Assembly: GCA_949987705.1 (NCBI GenBank)
Contig: CATLJY010000148.1
Span: forward strand, 1-64,000
Source: Thereva unica
Taxonomy: Eukaryota > Arthropoda > Insecta > Diptera > Therevidae
Length of the DNA: 64,000 bases
Reading direction: 5' to 3'
Shown one piece after another: positions 11,605 through 22,690 of this stretch (positions are counted from its first letter, which is position 1; each line of letters starts with the position of its first letter). The translations under genes were made by a program, and so were the position numbers. The notes beneath the pieces are model-generated. The model was not told where the DNA came from. It saw only the letters and a list, made by a program, of their open reading frames with translations, and made no database searches.

Positions 11605-11631
11605 GAAAGGCGAAGGACCGTGGCACCACCG

Positions 11632-11642
11632 GGATTCGAACC
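11632..11642 (-). promoter_or_regulatory. RNA polymerase III B box of the SINE
   Basis: Minus strand GGTTCGAATCC fits the tRNA B-box consensus exactly and sits in a paired CCGGG/CCCGG T-arm. No matching A box is seen at the expected distance, so a type 2 Pol III promoter is probably incomplete here. Confidence 0.75.
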
Positions 11643-11650
11643 CGGGAACT

Positions 11651-12276
11651 TATTTGATAACTTAGTTTTGCCGTTAATTCTATTGCTGAATTTTGTTCGT
11701 GTAACATGTTTTCGAGGACGTCATGGTCTTCTTATCAGCTGTTCAAGGTATAAATAAGGGTTTGTTAAGCTTAGTGTTTGAAAGGTTTTCAGAATCTGTA
11801 ACAACTGGTAGTGGCTTGGGAATGTGTGTGCACAAAGGAGCTGTTGATCGTGATGAGTGCGATCCATTTAAGTATGGTTTATACTTTTTGGAGAAACCCT
11901 TGTAATTAGGTTGACCAAAATTAGTTAGTGTGGTTGTGATTGCATTTTGGTTTTATTGATGTATCACGAATGTACCACTTACATTTGATCAAAGTTAAGG
12001 CGTTATCCCCTGAAATGAATAAATCGAGGACTAAGCTTTAATAAATTAGGCGTATATGTAAGAACTAAACTCTTATAAACACTTGGGGTGAAAGAAGTTG
12101 ATATAGATGAGAAACTCGTAATAAATTGGGTTGGTATGAAAACCTTCCAATTGATTTGATTTCAAATGAAGGACTTGCCTCGGAAAATAGTATAGTTGAG
12201 GACTAGGCTTATACTCCAGTCAAAATACGGGTTTGGTTGTACTTAAAGTTGCGAATACCAGATTTGCTCTAGTATA
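11651..12276. other. No gene recognised
   Basis: Short ORFs only, none with recognisable domains. No terminal repeats were found. The right part runs into the tandem array that follows. Confidence 0.45.
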
Positions 12277-12715
12277 GGTTTTTTGGGTCGCTGACCACGA
12301 AAATCGGGGTCATTTGGTTCCGAAATTGGCGGAACACCCCTAAATTTGCAAAAACTACCCCCAAAAGGGGGTATTTTTGATGTATTCGCGTTCTGAGTCT
12401 ATAGATTTGGCCAAGAATTGGTTTCCAAGGGTTTTTTGGGTCGCTAATTAAGAATCTTGATGATTTTTTTAGGTTACATTAATATTTAACCCTTAAATTA
12501 CGTAAAACTACCCCCGAAAAGGGGTGTTTTCGCTATTTTCGCACTTTTTGAGCCCAGATTAGGTCCATAGGGGTTTTTTGGGTCGCTGATAACGAATTTT
12601 AGGGATTTTTTAGTGAAAAATTAATATTTCACCCTTAAATTAGCTAAAACTACCCCCAAAAAGGGTGTCTTTGCTATATTCAAACTTTCTGCGTTCAGAT
12701 TAGGTATTGCCCCAG
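12277..12715. repeat. Tandem array, three units of about 142-153 bp, with internal G/C-run hairpin
   Basis: GGTTTTTTGGGTCGCT recurs at 12277, 12430 and 12572. Each unit also carries an ACTACCCCCAAAAGGGGG-type palindrome and a closing AGATTAGGT or equivalent. Units have diverged noticeably. This looks like a satellite or the repeat block of a larger element; no ORF is present. Confidence 0.8.
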
Positions 12716-13080
12716 CCGCCTGCAATACTGAGCTAGTGGAGGGATTCATTACCTCGTTAGAGGACCCCCCTACCACCAACCCAGAGAGTGCAGTGGTCAC
12801 CATCCTCACATTGGAGCTTACCTCTCCCATTTCCGGAGCAGGCTCATGCGAGGCTACAGATATTAGCCTCGGGGCATTTGTTTCCTTGGTGATAGGAGCG
12901 GAAATGGTCCTTAGAAGGGTGATATGAACTGAAATTTGTCAACATAACATTTATACCCAAGCCAGGACGTACTAATTACAAACCTTGGCTAAATCTTTCA
13001 GGCTGATAAATCTATCCTCTTTTGCCTTGAAGACAATGGAGATCTCTGTAGACAAGGTGATAAGGGAAACTTATCTTTAA
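12716..13080. other. No gene recognised; possible flank of the decayed LINE
   Basis: A 63-codon open frame at 12736-12927 has no recognised domain. Its position upstream of the RT remnant is compatible with a decayed LINE region, but I cannot support that from residues. Confidence 0.3.
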
Positions 13081-14290
13081 CGCCAACTATTACACTCATC
13101 TTTGCCAACCAGCATGCCTACTAGGCGTTCAAGTCCACTGAGACAACAATGCACAATCTTGTGCACAGAACTGTTGCACCGTTGCACTGGCGGCTTTCCT
13201 CGATATCGAGGGAGCCTTCGCCATTACATCCTTTCATACTATAGCTGGAGGTCTAAGTAGACGAAGTCTAACTAGCACTTTCTGCGACTGGATCAACTCT
13301 ATGCTTAGAACTCAAGGAGGAGTATTATCTCCAATTCTGTAACGCCTTTGTAACGCTGGGTACTACTGCTGTTAAATATCACGTTGATTCGATTTACTCT
13401 CAATTATGACACCTTGTTATAGATGAACTCCTAGAGCTACTTAATTGCCGTAAATTTTTCGCCCACGAATTTGTAGATTCACATGATTAGAAATTCTGAG
13501 TGGGATGCTATCGGACTGCATGCCCTTCAAAATCTCAAACCTTGAGCAACCTTCCGTGCAAGAGAGGCTATCCTGGACTTTTTCTGAAGTAGATCAGAAT
13601 AGACTAGAATGGAACGGGAGACTCTAAAACTAAGACAGGGGTGTGTGACGGACCTGGAGTGGAAGCTTAAGGTATACTAGAACCTGTATTTCACGTATGT
13701 ACGATGGAGAGGCATGCACTGATGGGAAATTAAGAAGGGCCTACCAAAACAAACAGATCTTTATTAGGATTAGGTCCCATAGAACCAAGTCTAAATTAGG
13801 TTGGGACTGTCAACGTATTCTTGGTGAACTGGTTGTTTTCAATCAAGTTACTCTTATCTGGGTCTTTCAAAGGCAATGAAAAAGTTGATGCTCTGGCTAA
13901 ACAGGGCTCTGGCATTGAATTTATCGACCCAGAGTCGGCTATTGGGTCACCCACCAGATTGCTTCAAAGGGCCCTGGTTGATCGAACTTTGATGAAACAA
14001 ACTGCGCGTTAGAGGTCCATGCCTCGAAGTGCCAACTCTACGCGGCTCCTTCCTGGGAATTCTAACACGGCCAAGGAATTTTTGGAGCTCAGTAGATATG
14101 ATGTCAGCATACTTGTTGACTTGATTACCAGATGCTGCGCTTTAAATCCCCACTTATGCAGGATAGGAAGGTCGGAGAGCCCTAATCTGCCTATAGGGGA
14201 CTTAGTCTGCCCTTCACGTTCTCCTTGTGTGCCTTTGTTCGAGGAGTCCCTGCTCAAACATTTATATGCGACAACTTACTAGGCAGACTG
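13081..14290 (+). pseudogene. Decayed LINE (R1/LOA/I-type group) RT and RNase H
   Basis: Reading frame pieces give AAFLDIEGAF at about 13190 (RT motif A region) and QGGVLSP near 13315 (RT motif B). RNase H-like pieces follow, VTLIWVF at about 13850 and GNEKVDALAKQGS near 13875, then a C-terminal tail with KEFLELSRYDV and CALNPHLCRIG (14070-14180). The order RT then RNase H is that of the I, LOA and R1-like groups. Motif C (xADD) was not found and several frame changes and stops are needed, so the copy is old and inactive. It is cut on the right by the Tc1-like element at 14335. Confidence 0.7.
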
Positions 14291-14524
14291 CTAAGCAGTT
14301 TTAAACAGTCAGGCTTGGAAATAAGGGTGAAGTACACTACCGTCCAAAAGTATAAGGACATCATCGAAATAATTGATTTTTAACTTCCCAGTATAGGAAG
14401 TTATTGTAATCGGTCCGAAAAACGAAATCGAAAATTTCGACGTATTTTCATCTTTCAATGAGCATTTTAAGCAAAAAATTGGGAGGAAGTATGTGTGTGT
14501 GTGTGTGCGTACGGATGTGGTCAT

Positions 14525-14800
14525 TTTTTCCTGGACGATATTGCGCGAACCAAAAAAGATATCGACTTCGTTGAGGTGTCGTTCGAAGCGTATTAACAGA
14601 AATATGATCTGAAAAGATTTTCATAAAATTCGGTCGAACCGTTTTTTTGTTTAAGCGGCGTAAGTGATTTTTTTACCTGCACGATATCGCCCGAACCACG
14701 AAAGATATTGACTTACTGAAAAGATTTTTATAATATTCGGTCGAGCGGTTTTTTGGATTAAATGACATATGAACTATAAAAGATATCGACTTAGTTGGCG
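14525..14800. repeat. Degenerate tandem repeat, about 150-bp period
   Basis: The phrase CGATATTGCGCGAACCA...AAAGATATCGACTT near 14537 recurs as CGATATCGCCCGAACCA...AAAGATATTGACTT near 14683 and partly near 14775. GAAAAGATTTT...ATTCGGTCGA is repeated along with it. A (TG)n tract lies just before (14491-14508). Confidence 0.65.
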
Positions 14801-16200
14801 ATCTTTTTTGGGATCTACACAGCGATAGCCTTCCAACAAAACATCACTTGTCAAAATCCGACAACCTTTCAAAATCGTGCAAAAATTTCGTTTCCCTTTG
14901 CAAACACAGCGAATTTTTCAAACCAAACCACTTTTTGACGGGGAATTATTTTCTACGCGTGTTACAGTGTCAGGAAATTTCGGTTCATCACGGGATTTCC
15001 AGTAGTTACCGCAAAATTTGTTCTTTTTGGTCAAGTCTGAGTTTGACCGTTGATAGCAGGATCTGCGGACGTGTGCTGATCCGGTCCGTGAAATACGCTC
15101 CGAAAAAAAACACGAAAAAGAAACAAACAAAAAATTAATAAAAAAGAACGGAATAAAATTATTGTGGAAAGTGAAAAGTGCTACAAAAAAAAACGTCCAA
15201 AATAAAAAAAAACCGTGAAGAAAATCGCGCAGCAGGCTAAAGCGAAGGCGTTATCACCCTTCTACAGACCAGCGACCGACGAACAGCACAAGTAAGTTCC
15301 CTTTGCTTCCTACCCTCACTCTATTCTCGGGCCTGCAAGAGTCGCGCCCAAAATCTGTCGGTCGATGAAGTTTGCCCCGTCTCAAAAGGCATAACACTTT
15401 TAGTCCAGTAAATAGGTCGAAAAAAAAGGCCTTCGTAATGCGAAAAATACCGCACAAGATTTTTTTACCAAATGTTTTTACATATTTTTATGAGCTTAAA
15501 TTCAAAATGGCGTCATCCCCACCCTTATGCTTCAGTTACAATGAAGGGAAACGCGTTTAATTCTATATCTCAGAAACTATGTGTTTTACGACAAAAATGT
15601 ATATAATCCTTTTTGTAGATAAATAAGTGATATAACTTTTTTGTTCAGAATTTTTCTTTGTAAAGTCAATATGTTCGGAGTTATAGTGCTTCAAACTTTA
15701 TACATTACTTTCTTTGCACTATATTTCGTTAACCGTTAGCCCGCCATAAAAAAGGCCTGCATAAGACTTATAAAACACACGATTATCTATAATTTTTGCT
15801 TTTATCATTTTTAGATAGGGCTAATATTTTACGAGCTAGAGCGCGTTAAATGTCGGAAAATGTAAATTAAAAAAAAAAAAATCCTAATACCTTTTTCTTT
15901 CCCCGTTTCATTTCAAAACTGATTACATCGTGTGTTAAGCTCATCATTGCCCACATTTGTTGCCTTTACTTTTTTCTATAAAGTTGATATTTATGGATTT
16001 ATTACACCTCAAAGGTTTATTACAAATGTTTTTTTGCAAATATCTAGTCAACTATTTATTTACGATGACAAGTTATACCAACAAATATGTTTGTTATAAA
16101 GTTCCGTTGAAATTTTACTTCAAACATTTTTTTCTAGCATTTATACTTTAGCTAATATTCATACATATAATTAAGAAATTTCGTTGGCGTACGTTTGCAG

Positions 16201-16917
16201 AATTGGAATGATAAAAGAAGTTTGGACATTGTGCAACGTATTGCAAATGTTTCTGATGCCAAAGCTACAGGTGCTAGGTATCATCATTCCTGTATGCGAG
16301 ATTTGAAAACCACACCATCTACAGGGGAAAAAGGGGTCGTCCTAATAAAGAAATGTCCGAGGTGATGCAAGTTATTAGTAGCTTTATAACGAACAGTGAG
16401 GGATGTCAATTTAGAGTTTCTGAGTTGCTCGCGTTAATCGACAAGGAAAATCGTCCGGAAATTCGTTTGTTTAAGCATTCACTAAGGTTCAAATGTTTTG
16501 GAAAATCGGCTACAAAAACCAAAGTGAACTTATCAGCTCTGCCTCCAACTAAAGATTCTGCTCGACTTCACTCATTTCGAGTATATCACCAAGTGCAAAC
16601 TTGGCTTGGTAGTTATCAAGACCCGGAGGAATGGGACTGGAAGCGAACAAGATTTGGCTTACAACCAGTCCCAATGACAATTGCTCCGGCACCAGCAAAT
16701 TTATTAAAATTAATATCCTGCTAATGTAGGAAAAAATGTGGCGGTTCCTGTGGATGCCGCAAGGCTGGTCTCAAATGCACCATAATTTGCTCTTACTGCA
16801 GTGGAGGAAATTTCGAAAATGTGACGAAGGATGCAAACCTCCTTGAAAACAATGAAATAAATGAGAACATTGCGAGTTTTCAAGTCTCCCAGATATATCA
16901 TTCGACGAAGACAACGT
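16201..16917 (+). pseudogene. Fragment of a CXC-type cysteine-rich protein gene, broken
   Basis: The first frame reads QNWNDKRSLDIVQRI and then GARYHHSCMRDL. A one-base shift near 16330 enters the frame KRGRPNKEMSEVM, which stays open to a TAA at 16722-16724. Reading through that stop gives CRKKCGGSCGCRKAGLKC and TIICSYCSGGNFENV. The motif order (ARYH..C, KRGRP, LPPTKDSARLHSFRVYHQVQ, DPEEWDW, then clustered Cys) resembles a family of uncharacterised arthropod and cnidarian proteins that I recall as widespread; the Cys spacing is like tesmin/TSO1 CXC domains. Function is unknown and DNA binding is only inferred. The stop falls just before the cysteine cluster. It fills the whole core between the two long inverted-repeat arms. 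Confidence 0.6.
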
Positions 16918-17450
16918 CAAGTCATTAGATGGCTGCTTCATTGGTCTATCCGATTGTCAACCGACATCTTCGAAACATATGAGGCTAAATAACATGTTAT
17001 AGCATCATTGTTTCGTTTTCTTGTGGATTAGGCCTACTGGGGAAACCACGATAAAAAGTGTGTGGAAAAGCGTTTGTACGCCAACGAAATTTCTTAATTA
17101 TATGTATGAACATTAATGTGTATCTATATGAAACAATCGGCGCTGAATTGCGGCTAAACTATAAATGCTAGAAAAAATGTTTAAAGTAAAATTTCAACGC
17201 AACTTTATAACAAACATATTTGTTGGTATAATTTGTCATCGTAAATAAATAGTTGACTAGATATTTGCAAAAAAACGTTTGTGATAAACTTTTGAGGTGT
17301 AATAAATCCATAAATATCAACTTTATAGAAAAAAGTAAAGGCAACAAATGTGGGCAATGATGAGCTCAACACACGATGTAATCAGTTTAATCAGGAGCTA
17401 TAACTCGTAAAATATTAGCCCTATCTAAAAATGATAAAAGTAAAAATTAT

Positions 17451-17694
17451 AGATAATCGTGTGTTCTATAAGTCTTAGGAAGGACTTTTTTATGGCGGGC
17501 TAACGGTTAACGAAATATAGTACAAAGAAAGTAATGTATAAAGTTTGAAGCACTATAACTCCGAACATATTGACTTTACAAAAAAAAAGTTCTGAACAAA
17601 AAAGTTAAATCACTTATTTATCTACAAAAAGATTATATACATTTTTGTCGTAAAACACATAGTTTCTGAGATATAGAATTAAACGCGTTTCCTT
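17451..17694. repeat. 244-bp tandem duplication in the right arm
   Basis: AGATAATCGTGTGTTCTATA at 17451 recurs as AGATAATCATGTGTTCTATA at 17695. The second copy continues across the hAT insertion to about 19553. The left arm has one copy only, so the duplication arose after the arms formed. Confidence 0.75.
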
Positions 17695-17772
17695 AGATAA
17701 TCATGTGTTCTATAAGTCTTTTGAACCGTAACGAAATATAGTGCAAAGAAAGTAATGTATAAAGTTAGAAGC

Positions 17773-19398
17773 CAGTGGCGGTTCCTCTTTGGAAGCAAAG
17801 GAAGCACTGCTTCCCTTGACCAAATAGGCAACATCCTAAAAAATAAATTTAAATATATCAAGATTAATCACAAGAAAAATCTTAATATATTTCCTCCTCT
17901 GGAAACACTAAAGCCACGGTCATGATATGAGCGGCGAGCGGCAGAGTGACAATACTAAAGTGCCGCTCTCTGATAATTCGAGACGTTAAATTTTTCTGCC
18001 GCTCTTATCGTGGCCGAGGTCTTACACAACATTGGGAAGCTGTAATATCCCCAGCTTATTTGGCCCAGAAAATCAATGTAAAACTCCAACACATTCAACT
18101 TAATTGAAGTCACACTAACGCAACGGTTTGTGTTAATACAGTGCCCTCAGAAGCTGAGCTAAACGCAGCTTCTTCGGACGGAGCCAAACAGCGGGATGTG
18201 ACAAGATAAATTTTCTGTATCCACTATATTCTCTTCGTTTTCTGGTAATCTGTTCTGGCTTCGAGCAATATTAAATTTTCTCTTAAAATTTTGCTTCGTC
18301 AAGAAAAAGAGAAAAGAGAAAAGGTGAAGTTTCTCTTTATATATTGTTGATTCTAATTGCAAAACAGAGGGTTGTGTTGAATATGAGCTGATAACTATGC
18401 AGCTTCCATTATATCTTTTATGATTCTCTTTAAGGATGATTTAAAGGGATAGAGAATATTTTTATGAATTGTATGAGTACGGGTTGCCTGAAGTGCTTTT
18501 TTTGCAGGGAGAATGTAATAATTGGTGGCGGGGGTGTATGCGAGGTATGCAGGGTTTTATTATTACTTTTTTTTAGATTTTAAGTCTTATGCATTTGAAT
18601 GAAAAATTAAATGACATGAAAGTAGTAGGTGCAGTTTTTCAACAGCTTTGCATGCTTTAATTATCAACAGAATCTGAAAAAGGCGCAAAAAGCCCACTAG
18701 CAGCGAAAATATTTCGAAAAAATAACGAAAAAATGCGAATTGTTTGTTTTTTTTTTTTTCAATATTCTTGTTCACCATTATAAAATAATACTACATTTTA
18801 AAAATGAACATACTTCATGCGATGCGATGCACAAAAATTAAAGGGAAATTAATTTTCAAATTTGAAGTCAAAATTTGGGATTTGTATAAGATATTTTGAC
18901 TTGCAATTCTAACCAGTTAGGGTTTATATTAAGTTCTCTGAAAAAATCCGAAGTTATAACCAAAACACTAAAATTTAACAGTTTTTTAAGTTTTTTTGAG
19001 GTTATATGTACAGAAATTTCATATTGTAATCGCTATTTCTTTTTTTTTGCTTTTTCGGACCCTCTCATGCCGAGATATACGCATCTATATTTAGAAAAGA
19101 CGACTAAAATGATAAAATTTTCACAAAATGACCGATAACTTACAGAGCTGTTTACAGGGTTGTTAGTGCTAGAAAATAACCATTTCGTATAGCATTCGAT
19201 GTAACTATATATGTATGTTTGGAACATCCAAACGAAATTTTTTAGACTGTAAACATTTCCTTATGTTTTGCTTATCTGATTTCACTATATCTATATGTTA
19301 TTTTTCAGTTTTTTTTAGTTAAAGGCTTCGATACTTTTACTTTTATCGTTTACCTTGCGCATTGCTTCCCTTATCCTGAACCTTACGAACCGCCACTG
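17773..19398. mobile_element. hAT-2, non-autonomous hAT-type element, 1626 bp
   Basis: Ends CAGTGGCGGTTC and GAACCGCCACTG (12 bp, perfect) are flanked by an exact 8-bp duplication TTAGAAGC at 17765-17772 and 19399-19406. Subterminal AAGGGAAGCA-like motifs occur on both sides in inverted orientation. No transposase ORF is visible; the interior is AT-rich. Removing it restores the inverted-repeat arm (AAGTTAGAAGCACTATAAC). Confidence 0.92.
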
Positions 19399-19789
19399 TT
19401 AGAAGCACTATAACTCCGAACATATTGACTTTACAAAGAAAAATTCTGAACAAAAAGTTATATCACTTATTTATCTACAAAAAGGATTATATACATTTTT
19501 GTCGTAAAACGCATAGTTTCTGAGATATAGATTTAAACGCGTTTCCCTTCATTGTAACTGAAGCATAAGGGTGGGGATGACGCCATTTTGAATTTAAGCT
19601 CATAAAAATATGTAAAAACATTTGGTTAAAAAAAATCGCGTGCGGAATTTTTCGCAAATAAAAAGTACCTATTTACTGGACTATTTGACGCAGACAAATT
19701 TCATTGACCTTGATGGTTGCGACAAGTGTAATTCCGGGAAATATCTCCTAGAATGTGGCGATAGAGTCCGCGCAAACGTTACGAGTCAC

Positions 19790-22520
19790 GCTTTGTCATT
19801 GACTTATGTAACATTCGTGGACTTCATGCGAATTTCTCTTTTGTTGAGTGCCACCTACTGAATTTTAAACCCCCAATTTTCGCACTTAGTGAAACCCAAA
19901 TATCACCTGATAATGACTTAAGTCATTACCAGATATCGGGGTACACTTTAGTGCATAGGGGCATTGCCATATATGTTAGGGATGACGTGGCTTATTATAA
20001 AATATATTCAAGCACGACTTCAGATTTTAACTATCTTTGGATTAAAATCATCTTCCGAAACCACGTCATATTCTTTTGCTTCCTATACAGAAGTCCTAAC
20101 GTAAGTAACGAAGCCTGCACTTCTTCATTTGATTCTATTTCCGAACAAATCTCGGGATTTTTGTCGTCCAATCCTGAGTGTGAAATCATCGTTGCGGGAG
20201 ATTTCAATGTTCACAATGTAAACTGGCTGACTTACTCAAATGGCACCAGTGTTTCTGGCAAGGATGTCGAGCTCTTTGCAGACACCAATAATTTGCATCA
20301 AATTGTGGATCATCCCACGAGAGTCCCTGATATTGCTGATCAAGGAACCTATCTCCTCTAACTTCTCATCCAGCGCGTTATTCCGTTGAAGTTGATTCAC
20401 CTCTCGGTAATTCGGACCACTGCCTAGTTAGCGCTAGCTTCCCATTCAAATTTCCCTCACCTCCCAAACCAGTTAGAAGAACTGTATGGCATTATGGGAA
20501 GGCCAATTGGCTGGGGCTTATTAATTTTTTCCAATCTACTGACTGGAACCTGTGTTTCCGAAACAAAAACGTCAACTCTGCCGCTATCCGTATCTCTAGG
20601 ATCATACAGGCAGGAATGCATTTGTTCATTCCTCATTCTACTAAATCTGTGAAGGCTAGGCCCAACAGATGGTTTAATGTGTATGAATGCAATCAGAAAT
20701 AAAGAAGCCGCCTTTCGAGCTTACAAGAGCTCCCCGAGTGAATCGCTCCGTTTAGAGTATATAAAACTAAGAAATTCCTGTAAAGTCACCATCAGGAATG
20801 TCAAAAATTCATTTGACAGCAAGCTGAGAAGTAAACTCCTTAACGCAACCTCTGGCAGCAAGAACTTCTGGTCCTTGGTAAGCTCCATTTAGAAGAATTT
20901 CACTTCATCCACAACTCCCTCACTTATCCACAATGAGAAAGTGATAACAAACAGCAAATCCAAGGCCGATATATTAGCATCTCTGTTTGCTTCCAATTCT
21001 TCTTTACCCCAAACTGATATGCTACCCCCGGTTCTTGAGCTCAGCGCTCATCTAATGGACAGGGTTTTCTTCAGGACTCGCGAGGTGTACAGGTGCCTCA
21101 AGGAGCTCGATGTAAACAAATCGACTGGACCCGATAATATACCCCCTATCGTCTTAAAACAATGCGCCTCACCTTTGGATAAACCTCTGCGCAAACTTTT
21201 TGCCCTATCATACTCTTCCGGAGTTTATGCAGACTCCTGGAAACTTGCCCATGTTCAGCCAATATCGAAAAAAGGTGACTCCAGCGATCCCTCCAACTAC
21301 CGCCCAATAGCAATTACTTCTATTCTCTCCAAAACCATGGAGACGATAATTAACAAGAAGCTAATGGGATATCTAGAATCCAACCAACTTATCAACGACA
21401 AACAATACGGATTCCGTCAAAAAAGATCCACTGGTGATCTTTTAGTTTGCCTTACAGAACACCTCAGCCGAAGTTTGCATGGATCTGGCGAATCCATTGG
21501 AATTGACTCGCTTCTGTATAAGTGGGTTGAGAGTTTCCTTTCCGGCCGTTCAATTAAGGTATTATTGGATGGCGTCAAATCTGAATCTCACCCCATCTCT
21601 GCGGGAGTCCCCCAGGGGTTAATTGTATCACCGGCCCTTTTTCTCATCTTTATAAATGACCTACTTTCAATCCCCTCCAACCCACTTCTCAGCTTCGCTG
21701 ACGACGGTACTCTACGTTACTCGTACAGCTTCGATACAAGACAGAGACGTGCCAGATCCTGTCTTGATGATCGTGAATTAATGTCCAAATCTATTAAAAA
21801 TGACATCAAACTAATTTTAAATTGGGGAGAGAAGAATCGTGTCAAATTCAACCCCACCAAAACCAAGTACTGCCTTATCTCCAAAAAGAAGTTCAACACC
21901 TCACCATCCTTGACAGTGGATGACGTTGAACTAAAGGCCGACCCATCCCTACACATCTTAGGCGTGACATTAGCCAAAGACTTGCGTTGGAATGATCACA
22001 TATTCCAAATCGCCAAACAAACATCCCAGTGCTTGGGATTTCTTAAGAGGTGCAAGTTCCTCCTCCAGCCATCGGCCCGTGCTGTTATTTATAAATCCTA
22101 AATTCGGCCTTTTCTCGAATATAACTCCCTCGTTTGGGGCGGCGCTTCAATAACCACCTTGGCATGGTTAGATAAGGTCCAAAGAAGGCCCTTAAATTAA
22201 TTGATGACGACACCGCTTGCTCCACCATCGACCCCCTCAGCCACCGTAGGAATGTAGCAGCACTGACCAAATTTTATCGCTACTATCATAGTGACTGTTC
22301 CTCCGAGTTAAACGCTCTCCTGCCCCCACGGCAATCTTATACCCCCAACACCAGATTAGCCCACTCGTCTCATTCCCTTCACCTGCAACTACCCCTTTCA
22401 CGCACTCAACAAGATATGAATTCGTTTGTTAATAGAACAACTCGACTGTGGAATAATCTCTCGCAGTCGGTATTTCCGAGCTCCTACAACAACCAAGAGT
22501 TCAAACGCAGGATTCATCAC
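19790..22520 (+). pseudogene. LINE-A ORF2 (endonuclease, reverse transcriptase), broken
   Basis: The endonuclease starts NIRGLHANFSFVECHL near 19811 and shifts frame near 19950 to HRGIAIYVRDDV. It has GDFNVHNVNW at about 20200 and, after another shift near 20360, GNSDHCLVS. RT follows from about 20940: STGPDNIPP, YRPIAITSILSK, QYGFRQKRST, then motif B AGVPQGLIVSPALF and motif C FADD at 21694-21705. Between GES (about 21490) and IDSLLYKW the usual motif A block is missing: about 30 residues including the first catalytic Asp are deleted. Stops occur at 20698-20700, 20890-20892 and 22099-22101. The C-terminal part (RNVAALTKFYRYY, RLWNNLSQSVFPSSY) continues in other frames. Inactive copy. Confidence 0.88.
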
Positions 22521-22690
22521 CACCTTCTTCAATACCCCCCGTACCTTTTAACCCTTAACCAATACCCCCACCCCTCCCCCGTACTAAGCTTACTGCTAGG
22601 AAATTGCACCATGACTTGACAAATGACATGACGGACTAGTAGTACAAAGGGTGACTCCTGAGCTTAGCACTGTCACATAAAAAAAAAACA

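Larger units (their letters stand above)
10940..11650 (-). mobile_element. tRNA-derived SINE, minus strand, with tandemly duplicated body
   Basis: Read on the minus strand, the 5' side carries a tRNA T-arm and B box (GGTTCGAATCC in CCCGGGTTCGAATCCCGG, 11629-11646) followed by a TGGTGCCAC acceptor-like stretch. Next come two copies of a 287-bp body, then a 3' tail and 26 A residues (T run 10940-10965). The tail ACAGTACAAAGGG...CTGTCACAT matches the 3' end of LINE-A in this window (AGTACAAAGGG...CTGTCACAT before its poly-A at about 22678). Sharing a 3' tail with a LINE is the usual sign that the LINE machinery mobilises the SINE. No A box is found upstream of the B box, so the head looks truncated. 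No target-site duplication was found. Confidence 0.8.
15401..19683. mobile_element. Long-inverted-repeat DNA element carrying a CXC-domain gene fragment
   Basis: The ends TAGTCCAGTAAATAGGT and ACCTATTTACTGGACTA begin very long inverted repeats. The left arm is 15401 to about 16197. The right arm is about 17071-19683, lengthened by a hAT insertion (17773-19398) and a 244-bp tandem duplication. Arms share, for example, CGACAAAAATGTATATAATC and AAATTTCGTTGGCGTAC with their complements. TTT flanks both ends (15398-15400, 19684-19686), a possible 3-bp target duplication. The unique core of about 870 bp is one gene fragment (16201-16917). No known transposase is present, so the superfamily is unassigned. 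Confidence 0.75.
14820..22690 (+). mobile_element. LINE-A (non-LTR retrotransposon), interrupted by a long-inverted-repeat element
   Basis: ORF2 pieces run from 19790 and the element ends at about 22690 in CTGTCACAT plus poly-A. The left limit is uncertain: the 14820-15400 stretch is joined to 19684 by the element inserted between them and could be 5' UTR or ORF1, but I recognise no domain there. The 3' end matches a second, truncated copy at 47681-48125 and the tail of the SINE at 10940-11650. The clade is undecided (CR1/jockey-like group). Confidence 0.6.

Noticed and set aside
11628..11650. A tRNA gene on the minus strand
   Set aside because: Only the T-arm and acceptor-like end are present; no A box, D-arm or anticodon arm is found. 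It is the head of a SINE.
12736..12927. 63-codon ORF as a small gene
   Set aside because: No domain, no start context or conserved feature; length is within chance for this sequence.
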